A stretch of 21,102 nucleotides of DNA from Anaerolineae bacterium (GCA_016929205.1 JAFGJF010000210.1:1-21102); one strand, 5' to 3'; counted from the stretch's first letter, positions 1-6,642 are shown. A program made the numbers and translations. The notes: generated from the letters alone by a model not told the origin.

Positions 1-872
1 CCGCCGTCGAGCAGCATCTGGGCGAAGCGCAGGTAATCGGCTGCGGTGGAGACGAGGCCCCCACCGCCCGAAGGCGGTTTGTCAGCTCGGGCAAACTGGC
101 TCGCTGCCGATGGCGGATCGGTCAAAGCGAGGTCGCCGCTCTCGGTGACCGTGTACTGGGCAGCAAAGCACGCCAGTTTGTTCTCGGGCACGCAAAAGCC
201 GGTGTCATCCATACCCAGCGGCCCAAGAACGCGCTCTTGCAAGAACACGTCGAACGGCTGGTCGGTCCAGATGCTGATCAGGTGACCGAGCACCTCGTAA
301 GCAAAGCCATAGCGCCAGGCCGTGCCGGGCTGGTGGGCCAGGGGCAACTCAACCAGCCGGCGGATGAACTCGGAAGCAGAGGTAGCATTGTTTAGATTCG
401 CCGCATGGTACAATGCCTCGACAGGCGAGGATGGGAAAATGCCATAAGCCAGGCCCGAGGTGTGGGTCAGCAGATCCAGGATCGTGATCTCGCGCTCCAG
501 GTCGGCGAGTTTGAGACTGCCCTGTGCGCCCCCGGCATAGACCTTGAACCTTTTGAATTCGGGAATGGTCTTGGAAACGGGCTCGCCGAGGACGAAACGC
601 CCTTCCTCCAGGAGGATCATCAGCGCCACGGCGGTGATTGGCTTGGTCATCGAATAGATGCGCAGGATGGTGTCCGGCCGCATCGGCTGCCCGGCCCCGA
701 CGTCGCGCAGGCCGAAACACTCGTAATGAACCACCTTGCCCTGGCGGGCGACGACGGTGATGATTCCCGGCGGGTGGCCCTTGTTCACGTAACCTTGCAT
801 CGCGGGGTGGATGCGCTCCAGCCGCGTAGATGAGAACCCGACCGATTCGGGGGGGATGATGTTGATATCCAT
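1..872 (-). CDS. Serine hydrolase, beta-lactamase/EstB-like family (3' end outside window)
   Basis: This is a beta-lactamase-fold serine hydrolase (class C / EstB esterase-like, Pfam Beta-lactamase). Such enzymes act through an acyl-serine intermediate on esters or beta-lactam-like amides; the substrate cannot be told from sequence. About 290 residues are visible and the reading frame is open to the window edge, so the C-terminus is missing. The nucleophile motif is SMTK (Ser74-Lys77). The second catalytic motif is at Tyr188 in WRYGFAYEVLG, the YxV-like form seen in EstB relatives. The family block GGGGLVSTAADYLRFAQ follows near residue 270. No signal peptide is visible, so it is probably cytosolic. 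The ATG at 870-872 has an AAAGGAAC ribosome site about 8 nt upstream. A palindromic operator-like cluster lies 30-95 nt upstream. Family assignment is firm; substrate is unknown. Confidence 0.9.
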   Translation of the reverse strand, partial: MDINIIPPESVGFSSTRLERIHPAMQGYVNKGHPPGIITVVARQGKVVHYECFGLRDVGAGQPMRPDTILRIYSMTKPITAVALMILLEEGRFVLGEPVSKTIPEFKRFKVYAGGAQGSLKLADLEREITILDLLTHTSGLAYGIFPSSPVEALYHAANLNNATSASEFIRRLVELPLAHQPGTAWRYGFAYEVLGHLISIWTDQPFDVFLQERVLGPLGMDDTGFCVPENKLACFAAQYTVTESGDLALTDPPSAASQFARADKPPSGGGGLVSTAADYLRFAQMLLDG

Positions 873-902
873 AGTTCAGTTCCTTTCTTTGCTCTGACGA
901 TG

Positions 903-966
903 GAAACACTGACCAACTGAATGTACTGATTCAGTGTCATCATCACTCTCAGTGCTTCAGTGTTTC
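903..966. promoter_or_regulatory. Nested palindromes, possible TetR-type operator
   Basis: The inner site is ACTGAAT (916-922), a 6-nt spacer, then ATTCAGT (929-935): a perfect 7-bp inverted repeat that also contains the smaller palindrome ACTGATTCAGT (925-935). It is flanked by a second inverted repeat, GAAACACTGA (903-912) and TCAGTGTTTC (957-966). The sites share the core ACTGA/TCAGT. They lie directly upstream of the serine hydrolase start at 872, which fits a dimeric repressor controlling that gene. The symmetry is seen directly; the regulator family is inferred. No matching regulator gene is in the window. Confidence 0.5.
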
Positions 967-1058
967 GATCACGTTACTTTTTGGAGGTGAGCAGCGAACC
1001 ATCGCATAGGCAAGCCATTTGTTTTTACCTAATTCGTTGTTGTGGGGGTGCTTGCCAC

Positions 1059-1104
1059 AAAAAATGCCGGAAACGAGGCCTGGCCTGGGCCAGCCTGTTT
1101 TCGG
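1059..1104 (-). terminator. Minus-strand hairpin followed by T tract
   Basis: Reading the minus strand, an imperfect GC-rich hairpin (1067-1104, arms around CCGAAAACAGG and its partner) is followed within two bases by six T residues (1059-1064). This is a typical intrinsic terminator. It would end leftward transcripts from the membrane-protein gene at 1475-2530, about 370 nt beyond its stop codon. The MITE-like element and another hairpin lie between gene and terminator. Confidence 0.5.
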
Positions 1105-1218
1105 CAGCTCGTTCGAGGTGTAGTGGAGACTTCCGCCGCTGACGTGTGAATACCGGCGATGGTATATGCTCCTATGATACATCTGTTTACGAGCTCTGTC
1201 AATAGGCACGGGGGAAAG

Positions 1219-1363
1219 CGCAGGGCTGTTGCATTGTCGCCCGGTACACTGTCATTCCCGCAGGTTTCTGGCGGGAATCCATACTTCGGCCCCTGGATCC
1301 CCGCCAAAAGCACGCGGGGATGACATGCCTGCCGCACTGTCAACCGACAATGCAACAGTCCTG
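1219..1363. repeat. MITE-like element with long terminal inverted repeats
   Basis: The terminal arms are CAGGGCTGTTGCATTGTCG (1221-1239) and its complement (1345-1363), 18 of 19 bases paired. Inside are further paired blocks of the type GTCATTCCCGC (1251-1261) with GCGGGGATGAC (1314-1324), and GGCGGGAATCCA with TGGATCCCCGCC. The direct repeat GGGGAAAG occurs at 1211-1218 and 1363-1370, as expected for an 8-bp target duplication, although the right copy overlaps the last base of the arm. There is no coding capacity, so it would be a non-autonomous element. A diverged partial copy is at 4534-4564. Confidence 0.6.
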
Positions 1364-1387
1364 GGGAAAGAGAGGGCAGAAGCGCTG

Positions 1388-1432
1388 CGCTCCCGAATGC
1401 GTCAGCTGACGTATTCGGGAGCGTGTTTTTTT
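1388..1432 (+). terminator. Long palindrome plus T tract, plus-strand oriented
   Basis: A 36-nt near-perfect palindrome (1388-1423, arms beginning CGCTCCCGAAT, one mismatched pair) is followed by TGTTTTTTT (1424-1432). It has the form of a strong intrinsic terminator on the plus strand. However, no plus-strand gene precedes it, and the genes on both sides are on the minus strand. It may protect the neighbouring gene from transcripts arising in the MITE-like element, or be part of a repeat. Confidence 0.45.
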
Positions 1433-1474
1433 GTCTACGCCGGTTTCTGGTTCACGGCTCTGAGGATCGCACCA

Positions 1475-2530
1475 TCAGTCGGGCAGAAACGTGACCTCGC
1501 TTACCCGCCCATCTCTAAAGGTGACCCGTCCCCAATCCGAGTCTCCCCACCCTTCGTCGGTGTGTCGAAACGTCACTGCGCCATTGACGATCTGGCCCTG
1601 TTCGTCGAACGTGTATTGCGTGTCAGAACCCGGAGGACCGCCATAGGTGCCTCTCATATACCCGTCCATAATTCGATCTACCTGGGCCGGCGTCATCCCC
1701 TCTTTGATGCTGTACAGATCCTTCAGGAACGGCTTGCGGCTGTGCCAATCGACAAACCGAACGGAGAACAGGACGAGCACGAACAGGGCCAGAATCAAGC
1801 CCTTTTCGCGCCCCGGTCTGTTCCACAGCAGCAGCGCGCCAATCAGAGCCCAGAAAGCGGCATAGACGATCACAAACCGCCCATAGATCGACACGGCAAA
1901 GGTAAAGTCGAGGATGAGAAAAACGCCCAGGGCGAACCAAAAGAGCAGCACGAGCAGCACGTACCGCAGCTTGGCCCATTTGCCTCCGTTCGCCTCCCGA
2001 GACCGTGGATCGCCCTTTTCCCAGTTCGTCAAAACAAGGGCAACGGCAACCGAGCCGATGAGCAGGACCAATCCGGCGATGCTCAACAGGATGACAAACC
2101 AGGCCAACCCGTTATCGGCGCTCAGAAAAGCGGAACGCGTTTTTTCGGTGGAGGATGGCGCAAACTGGGGCGGATTTGTCACGATCATATCGGGCGTTGG
2201 GGCCGGTCCGGTCGTGGTAGGTGGCGTTACATTGTCCGAGATCGCGACCATGTCTTGCGCCGGTTCGGCATACCCGGTCTCTCGCCTGACGGGTGTCACC
2301 GCCAGGACGCCCAAAACGAGAGCCAGGATCGGGAGCGCGAGCAGAGCGACGAGCGCGATGGGGATGATCCATTTCCAGGGTAGGCGTGATCCGGCGCTTG
2401 CCGGATCGCCGGCTTGATTCTTTTTTCTTACGACGATGGCCACAACGATGCCGGCGGCAATCAGCACCAGGCCGATCAAACCGGCGATGATGAGTATTTC
2501 GATCAATCCCAAACTGGGGATGCGAGACAT
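1475..2530 (-). CDS. Multi-pass membrane protein with C-terminal BamE/SmpA-like domain
   Basis: This is a 351-residue uncharacterised protein. A first transmembrane helix (about residues 8-32) is followed by a basic stretch (RKKN). A second helix lies at about 52-78, then a Thr/Pro-rich linker of about 50 residues, then about four more hydrophobic segments to residue 275. The last 75 residues are soluble and start with SIKEGMTPAQVDRIM, the pattern of SmpA/OmlA/BamE domains, and end in alternating strand-like segments (TFRDGRVSEVTFLPD). The function is not known; a cell-envelope role is inferred. The frame extends 26 codons upstream, but ATG 2528-2530 has a strong GGAGGAG site 7 nt away, so I chose it. 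A PhoB-like direct repeat (2667-2684) and an 11-bp inverted repeat (2578-2611) lie upstream. It may be cotranscribed with the kinase gene ending at 2685. Confidence 0.8.
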   Translation of the reverse strand: MSRIPSLGLIEILIIAGLIGLVLIAAGIVVAIVVRKKNQAGDPASAGSRLPWKWIIPIALVALLALPILALVLGVLAVTPVRRETGYAEPAQDMVAISDNVTPPTTTGPAPTPDMIVTNPPQFAPSSTEKTRSAFLSADNGLAWFVILLSIAGLVLLIGSVAVALVLTNWEKGDPRSREANGGKWAKLRYVLLVLLFWFALGVFLILDFTFAVSIYGRFVIVYAAFWALIGALLLWNRPGREKGLILALFVLVLFSVRFVDWHSRKPFLKDLYSIKEGMTPAQVDRIMDGYMRGTYGGPPGSDTQYTFDEQGQIVNGAVTFRHTDEGWGDSDWGRVTFRDGRVSEVTFLPD

Positions 2531-2577
2531 ATTAACTCCTCCGCTGATAAACCGGGTTTTTGTCAAAAAACTTGGTT

Positions 2578-2611
2578 GATTGGGGTAGCTCAAATTCAGT
2601 CTACCCAAATC
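2578..2611 (-). terminator. Inverted repeat before a T tract, weak terminator candidate
   Basis: The arms GATTGGGGTAG (2578-2588) and CTACCCAAATC (2601-2611) pair with one mismatch around a 12-nt loop. On the minus strand a run of six T residues follows seven bases after the stem. It lies between the kinase stop and the membrane-protein start. It could partly terminate the kinase operon or act as a 5' leader structure for the next gene. Confidence 0.35.
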
Positions 2612-2666
2612 GTACGATAATGGCGTTACACGCGTGTGGCAGCGCGGTCATCGTTTGGGCACGAGG

Positions 2667-2684
2667 TGTCACCATTCTGTAACA
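2667..2684. promoter_or_regulatory. PhoB-like direct repeat (TGTCACC-N4-TGTAACA)
   Basis: Two related heptamers, TGTCACC and TGTAACA, start 11 bp apart, the spacing used by OmpR/PhoB-type regulators. The 18-mer matches the site at 6437-6454 at 16 of 18 positions. It begins right after the kinase stop codon and lies 137 nt upstream of the membrane-protein gene. Binding by the OmpR-type regulator encoded at 3593-4309 is a hypothesis. Confidence 0.45.
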
Positions 2685-3596
2685 TCACATGATCGGCAGG
2701 CGCATCGTCATCACCGTGCCCTGCCCGGCGCGGCTGCGCAGCATCGCCTGCCCGCCGTGTCGTTCGACGATCGCCCGTACCAAAGCCAGCCCAAGGCCGC
2801 TGCCCGGGATGCCGCGCGCGCCCTGGCCACGGTACAGCTCGTCCCACACGCGGGGAAGCTCGTCCTCGGGGATGCCCGGCCCCGTGTCGGCGACCTCGAT
2901 GACGACAAAAGCGCCGTCCTCAAAGGCCCGTATCTCGATCGCATCGCCGGGACGGGTAAACTTGAGCGCGTTTCCGATCAGGTTGTAAACGGCCAAAAAG
3001 AGCATATCCCAATCGCCGGGCACGTCTGGCACCGGCCAGGGCACCTGCGACAGGGTCAGGGTCAACTTGCGCGCCACGGCTTGCGGTTGCTCTTGCGCCA
3101 GGGAGATCAACTCTTCCAGCAGTTCGGCGATGTTGACCGGCACCCGTTCCAGGGGGCGCGTTTCCAGTTCGGCCAGCTTGCGCAAATCTGCCGTCAGCCG
3201 GCTGAGGCGAACGACCTGAGTCTCCACGCTGGCCAGCGCCTCCTGCTGATCGGGTGTGGTCGAACCGTTGGTCGCATTGGCCAGCCCGGCGCGGATCGCC
3301 GTCAGCGGGTTCTTGAGTTCGTGATCGAGACGCTGCAAGAAACGACGATGATCCTCGGCCGCCTGGGTGCGCATCTGTGCGATCTCACGCTTGTTCTTAC
3401 CGTCTCGCCAATCCCAAAGCAAGCCGCCAGCAGCGACGAGGCCCGACAGCAAAGTCGTGCCGATCATGACCCAGGTGGCGAGGTCGGCGCGCACGTACAG
3501 GATGGGATTCGACAGCGTGGGAACGTCCTTTACCAGTACGACGATCACCAGCCCTGCGGCGACCGGCAGCAGCGCAATCCCGTAAAGTCGCTTCAT
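2685..3596 (-). CDS. Sensor histidine kinase, HisKA/HATPase_c
   Basis: This 303-residue membrane histidine kinase is the partner of the response regulator directly upstream. Two N-terminal transmembrane helices (about 5-23 and 38-60) enclose only a short extracytoplasmic loop, so there is little room for a periplasmic ligand domain. It may sense the membrane or a partner protein. The H-box is DHELKNPLTAIRAG with phospho-His92. The N-box NLIGNALKFT, G1 DTGPGIP and G2 GSGLGLALV follow, so the catalytic core is complete. The start codon ATG (3594-3596) overlaps the regulator's TGA by four bases (ATGA), showing translational coupling. A longer in-frame extension exists, but it would lie inside the regulator gene. 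The 62-aa membrane protein at the head of the operon could be an accessory sensor; this is inference. Confidence 0.93.
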   Translation of the reverse strand: MKRLYGIALLPVAAGLVIVVLVKDVPTLSNPILYVRADLATWVMIGTTLLSGLVAAGGLLWDWRDGKNKREIAQMRTQAAEDHRRFLQRLDHELKNPLTAIRAGLANATNGSTTPDQQEALASVETQVVRLSRLTADLRKLAELETRPLERVPVNIAELLEELISLAQEQPQAVARKLTLTLSQVPWPVPDVPGDWDMLFLAVYNLIGNALKFTRPGDAIEIRAFEDGAFVVIEVADTGPGIPEDELPRVWDELYRGQGARGIPGSGLGLALVRAIVERHGGQAMLRSRAGQGTVMTMRLPIM

Positions 3597-4309
3597 GATC
3601 CGGCCTCCACGCTTTCCATAAAGCGATATCCCTGTCCGGGGATGGTCTCGATATAGTTTGGATCGGCAGGATCGTCGCCCAACTTGCGGCGCAGCTCGGC
3701 GATGCGCGTGTCGACCGTGCGCGTGCCGGTGGGGTAATCCCATCCCCAGACGGCATCGAGCAGCCGGTCCCGCGTCAGCAGTTCGTCAGGATGGGTCATC
3801 AGATATTCGAGCAGCGCCACGGCCTTGGGTGTCAGATGCAGTTCCTGCTCCGCGACGTAGACGCGGCGCGTCCGGCGATCCAGGGCCAGGTCGCCGCAGG
3901 TCAATCGCAGCGCCGAGGCCAGCGGCGGTTGGCCGGAGCGGGCGCGGCGCAAGACGGCGCGCATGCGGGCAACCAGTTCGTGCGGGTCGAACGGCTTGTT
4001 CAAATAGTCGTCCGCTCCTTCTTCCAGGGCCATCGCCCGTTCCGCGGACTCGCCGACCTGGGTCAGCAAAATGACCGGCCGCCAATCACCGGCCTGGCGC
4101 AGGCGGCGCAGCGATTCGCGGCCATCCAGGCGCGGCATCAGCACGTCGAGCACGACCAGGTCGGGATCAAAGCTGGCAATCTGGGCCAAGGCTTCTTCCC
4201 CATCGCCGGCGACGGCGACCTTGAACCCGGAACGGCTCAAAAAAGAGGATAGGTTGGCGGTGATCGCTTGTTCGTCATCCACCAGCAGGATCTTGGGTTT
4301 GTTGGACAT
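3593..4309 (-). CDS. OmpR/PhoB-type response regulator
   Basis: This 238-residue transcription regulator has a receiver domain (about 6-120) with acidic pair Asp11-Asp12, phosphoacceptor Asp55 (VVLDVLMPRLDG) and the conserved Lys in LNKPFD. A C-terminal winged helix (about 140-232) ends RTVDTRIAELRRKLGDDP and IETIPGQGYRF, diagnostic of the OmpR family. The phosphorylated dimer should bind tandem direct repeats about 11 bp apart. Two such candidate sites lie in this window at 2667-2684 and 6437-6454. Start ATG 4307-4309 has an AGGAGAG site. An upstream extension of 21 codons is rejected because it overlaps the preceding gene and lacks a site. It is the middle gene of a three-gene operon. Confidence 0.95.
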   Translation of the reverse strand: MSNKPKILLVDDEQAITANLSSFLSRSGFKVAVAGDGEEALAQIASFDPDLVVLDVLMPRLDGRESLRRLRQAGDWRPVILLTQVGESAERAMALEEGADDYLNKPFDPHELVARMRAVLRRARSGQPPLASALRLTCGDLALDRRTRRVYVAEQELHLTPKAVALLEYLMTHPDELLTRDRLLDAVWGWDYPTGTRTVDTRIAELRRKLGDDPADPNYIETIPGQGYRFMESVEAGS

Positions 4310-4319
4310 ACGTCTCTCC

Positions 4320-4508
4320 TCATTGCCGGAGCACGGCATTGGCCAGCAGGCCAAATGACAGCGCTGCCGCAATCAAGTATACGCCCGCAAAAGCGAATCC
4401 CCCGGAAAAGGCGAAAAAAGCGGCAAAAAAACTGACGATACCGGTGATGCCGCAGCCGATAACAGCCAGCCCGATAATGACGTCTAACAGTTTACGATTC
4501 TCTTTCAT
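4320..4508 (-). CDS. Small two-helix membrane protein
   Basis: This is a 62-residue protein of unknown function. After a short basic start (MKENRKLLD) there are two hydrophobic segments, roughly residues 8-30 and 36-57, with a Phe/Gly/Ala-rich hairpin (FFAAFFAFSGGFAFAG) between them. I recognise no family. The ATG (4506-4508) has an AAGGAGA ribosome site 8 nt away, supporting real expression. Its stop codon is 10 nt from the response-regulator start, so it is the first gene of the two-component operon. A small membrane partner that modulates the short-loop histidine kinase is plausible but not shown. Confidence 0.75.
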   Translation of the reverse strand: MKENRKLLDVIIGLAVIGCGITGIVSFFAAFFAFSGGFAFAGVYLIAAALSFGLLANAVLRQ

Positions 4509-4533
4509 TTGTGGTCTCCTTCTTTTGTACCCG

Positions 4534-4564
4534 TGGATGCCCGATAAAGACATTCGGGTATGAC
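4534..4564. repeat. Partial copy of the MITE-like hairpin
   Basis: This 31-nt hairpin (stem CCCGA/TCGGG, ends TGGAT and ATGAC) aligns without gaps to 1294-1324 of the MITE-like element, with 23 of 31 positions identical by my count. It has no terminal repeats of its own. It lies in the leader of the operon beginning at 4508. Confidence 0.45.
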
Positions 4565-4596
4565 AACCCAAGAGTAATCCGAAATGTCAACAGAAT

Positions 4597-5319
4597 CTAG
4601 TTACCAAGGCTATCGATCCAACTCACCAGGCGCGCGTCGGACAGTAAATCGAGCGGAACCATATGCCACGTTCCTGTCTCGGCAACCCGGATGGTCGACT
4701 CGCCCGTTTCCGACACCGCGTTAAAGGCCAGCCAGCGGCCATCCGGACTCCAGGTTAGCGTGTCGCCCGGGCCGAGGGCATATTCCTCTTCTTGCTGCCC
4801 ATCGGCGCGCAGCACCCATATGCTTGGCACCTTGGAGGTTTGTTCCCAGGCGGCAAAGGCCAACCACTTGCCATCGGGTGACCAGGCTGCGGCCGGCGGC
4901 CAGCCGCCCCGGCCAACCGGTTCGTAGGGATGCACAAGCTGGACGGTATGCGTTTCCAGGTCAAATATGCCGATGGCGATTTGCCAGCCGCCATCTTGAG
5001 CAAGACCGCCACCGACCACCCAGGCCAGTCGAGTGCCGTCGGGCGACCAGGACGGGCTGCCAATCTTGATCCCGTCCAAGCCATAGGCTGATGGGTCAAA
5101 GGTCTCCATGCCGCTATCCCAATGATAGAGCCAGCCCGTGCTGCCGCCGCCGTAAGCGATCGTCTGGCCGTCCGGCGATGGTGCAAACTGCTCGGGGCCG
5201 GTGTCGTGCTCGACATCCAGCACCTGGTATCCCGTACCGTCTGTGCGAACCACCGTCAGGTAGCCTCTCTGTCCCGGGAAGGATTCGGCCCTTTGGTGTG
5301 TCGAGCTCAAGAGGATCAT
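4597..5319 (-). CDS. PD40 beta-propeller half of a frameshifted lipoprotein gene
   Basis: This is the C-terminal half of the gene that begins at 6289. It contains at least four PD40/TolB-like blades marked by SPDGQTIAYGG, SPDGTRLAWV, SPDGKWLAFAAW and SPDGRWLAFNAV. These form an extracytoplasmic beta-propeller usually used for protein or polymer binding. The first Met (5317-5319) is only an internal codon. The frame is open further upstream and gives FAWWPARPGMILLSST, which joins naturally to the first half. The junction is near 5356, where one extra base separates the frames. Together the halves would encode about 563 residues. On its own this half has no export signal and no ribosome site, so it is probably non-functional unless the shift is a sequencing error or is bypassed. 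Confidence 0.75.
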   Translation of the reverse strand: MILLSSTHQRAESFPGQRGYLTVVRTDGTGYQVLDVEHDTGPEQFAPSPDGQTIAYGGGSTGWLYHWDSGMETFDPSAYGLDGIKIGSPSWSPDGTRLAWVVGGGLAQDGGWQIAIGIFDLETHTVQLVHPYEPVGRGGWPPAAAWSPDGKWLAFAAWEQTSKVPSIWVLRADGQQEEEYALGPGDTLTWSPDGRWLAFNAVSETGESTIRVAETGTWHMVPLDLLSDARLVSWIDSLGN

Positions 5320-6289
5320 CCCGGGCCTGGCCGGCCACCAGGCAAAGCAGCACTCTGTAATCGGGGGTGTTGGTCAGGTTGCGCCCGTTGCCGGTGGCCA
5401 GGTCGAGCAGCCACGGATCCCCATCTGCGGGGTTGGTGGTCAAGAGCTGCCTGCCGTTGGGTGACAGCACGGCTTGTGGATCGTTCGAGATAAACTGCGC
5501 TTGTTCGTCTGCGTCGATCAGCCACAACGTGTTCTGCAGCCGGTAGACCAGCCCCGGCGGCCGGCTGCGCCAGACGGCCGGCAGTGCCGGGGTGGCGGTT
5601 GCAGCCGGGATCGCCGCGAGATCGAAACGTAACGTCTGGGCGATCTGGCGGACGTGCTCCTGGTCGGCATAGAGCGCGAAAAACTCGCAGGTGACACCGC
5701 TGATCTGGACGGGGTGAGGATAGCGGACGATCAGCATCGTTTGCCCGCTCATCGTGGCGTCGGCCGAGGGCAGGATCAGGCGCGCTTCCTGGCCCTGAAC
5801 GTGCAGCGGTTCGATCGTTGGTTGAGAGCCATAGGGCAGCAGTTTGTGCCCGGCCTGGTCTTGAGCGATGTCGTCGATCGTCGCCGCCGGGTTGCCGATC
5901 GCATCGAGGATAAAAAACCCATCCTCTCCGGCCAGTTTGCGCATCGCTTCTCCCGGCACGGGCTGCCAGTACGCAGGATGTTGCAGAGAAACGGCAAAGA
6001 AGGAACTGCTAAACGTCGCCCAATCCGCTTCTTGCGGCGTTTCAGTTGGCGTCGCCGTCGGGGTGATGGCTGGTTCGATCGTCGCCGTCGCCGTCGGCGG
6101 GGGCAGCAGGTCCGGCGTCTCGACCGGCGTCGCCGAGGGGGCAGGCTCCGTCGTTGTGGCCGTGGCCACGATCACGACCGGCGTCGGGGTCTGGTAGACG
6201 CCCCATTCCAGCGTGTCGCAGGCCGTCGTGCCCCAGGCTGCTGCAAGCAGCAAGACGAATAACGTGACTGGTCGGATGTGTCTTTTCAT
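5114..6289 (-). CDS. Lipoprotein N-terminal half, frameshifted near 5356
   Basis: This is the start of a secreted lipoprotein. It has a basic N-terminus, a hydrophobic core (VTLFVLLLAAAWG) and a lipobox-like TTAC (Cys24). A Thr/Pro/Ala-rich linker of about 60 residues (TPTATPTETP repeats) follows, then a globular region (about 90-240) and the first propeller strands (WLIDADEQAQFISNDPQAVLSPNGRQLL). In-frame coding ends at about residue 311 (NLTNTPDY). The remaining 80 Arg/Pro-rich residues to 5114 are out-of-frame translation and have no family character. ATG 6287-6289 has an AAAGGAA site. The propeller continues in the other frame (4597-5355). The promoter region upstream carries phased TGTnAC repeats. 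Its function is unknown; surface binding is inferred from architecture. Confidence 0.75.
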   Translation of the reverse strand: MKRHIRPVTLFVLLLAAAWGTTACDTLEWGVYQTPTPVVIVATATTTEPAPSATPVETPDLLPPPTATATIEPAITPTATPTETPQEADWATFSSSFFAVSLQHPAYWQPVPGEAMRKLAGEDGFFILDAIGNPAATIDDIAQDQAGHKLLPYGSQPTIEPLHVQGQEARLILPSADATMSGQTMLIVRYPHPVQISGVTCEFFALYADQEHVRQIAQTLRFDLAAIPAATATPALPAVWRSRPPGLVYRLQNTLWLIDADEQAQFISNDPQAVLSPNGRQLLTTNPADGDPWLLDLATGNGRNLTNTPDYRVLLCLVAGQARDDPLELDTPKGRILPGTERLPDGGSHRRYGIPGAGCRARHRPRAVCTIAGRPDDRLRRRQHGLALSLG

Positions 6290-6393
6290 CTCATCATTCC
6301 TTTTGCCATTCCCACCTGCGAGCCGGTGGTCGTTGGCTGTCGTTTCATATTTTTGTTGTGATCGTTTCCGCTACTGAAATGATACGACGACAG

Positions 6394-6454
6394 TGTGACG
6401 GCCATATGGCAGCGGTGTCACAGCTCCGAAATGATATGTTACCGTTCTGTAACA
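6394..6454. promoter_or_regulatory. Phased TGTnAC heptamers upstream of the lipoprotein gene
   Basis: Heptamers on the plus strand start at 6394 (TGTGACG), 6416 (TGTCACA), 6437 (TGTTACC) and 6448 (TGTAACA), spaced 22, 21 and 11 bp, close to whole helical turns. The last two form an 18-mer matching the site at 2667-2684 at 16 of 18 positions. On the minus strand a TATCAT hexamer (6379-6384) follows the first heptamer by 9 nt, a layout like PhoB-activated promoters. The OmpR-type regulator at 3593-4309 is the nearest candidate binder; this is inference. Confidence 0.45.
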
Positions 6455-6551
6455 GCCCATACAATAGAGGTTGTTTATTGTATCAGGTTCCCGGAAAAAG
6501 CTCAAGCGCAGCCCAGGACGGGCCGCCCGGGTTGTGGGGCGTATAACGGAA

Positions 6552-6581
6552 AAGCGGCACCGAGATATCTCGATGCCGCTT
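6552..6581 (-). terminator. Intrinsic terminator, distal of a tandem pair
   Basis: A hairpin with arms AAGCGGCA and TGCCGCTT, extended inward by CGAGAT/ATCTCG, is followed on the minus strand by TTTTCC. It would stop leftward transcripts from the FocA operon before the lipoprotein promoter. Confidence 0.75.
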
Positions 6582-6615
6582 GACTGTCATTTGCGTGTTA
6601 GGGTCTTGCCGCTTT

Positions 6616-6642
6616 AAAAAGATGCGTTGGGCTTGCGCATCT
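6616..6642 (-). terminator. Intrinsic terminator, proximal of a tandem pair
   Basis: The hairpin AGATGCG / CGCATCT (6620-6642) with a 9-nt loop is followed on the minus strand by a T run (6616-6620). It lies about 45 nt beyond the stop codon at 6687. Confidence 0.7.

Larger units (their letters stand above)
873..1474. other. 600-bp intergenic region rich in inverted repeats
   Basis: I see no convincing gene here. Short reading frames on both strands lack ribosome sites and recognisable domains. From left to right it holds an operator-like palindrome cluster (903-966), a minus-strand terminator-like hairpin (1059-1104), a MITE-like element (about 1219-1363) and a plus-strand hairpin with a T tract (1388-1432). 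Confidence 0.6.

Noticed and set aside
349..909. Minus-strand frame overlapping the serine hydrolase in another phase
   Set aside because: The adjacent phase (start at 872) gives SMTK and the other hydrolase motifs; this one gives Pro/Arg-rich noise.
949..1209. 86-codon minus-strand frame in the first intergenic region
   Set aside because: It spans a terminator-like hairpin, lacks a ribosome site and resembles no protein family.
1229..2383. A 384-codon open frame on the plus strand
   Set aside because: It lies antisense to the membrane-protein gene and the MITE-like element, has no ribosome site, and its product is Gln/Asp/Arg-rich without domain character. The minus-strand frame has transmembrane helices and a clear ribosome site.
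2634..3656. Long plus-strand open frame over the histidine kinase
   Set aside because: It is a shadow frame in GC-rich coding sequence; the kinase H, N and G boxes are on the minus strand.
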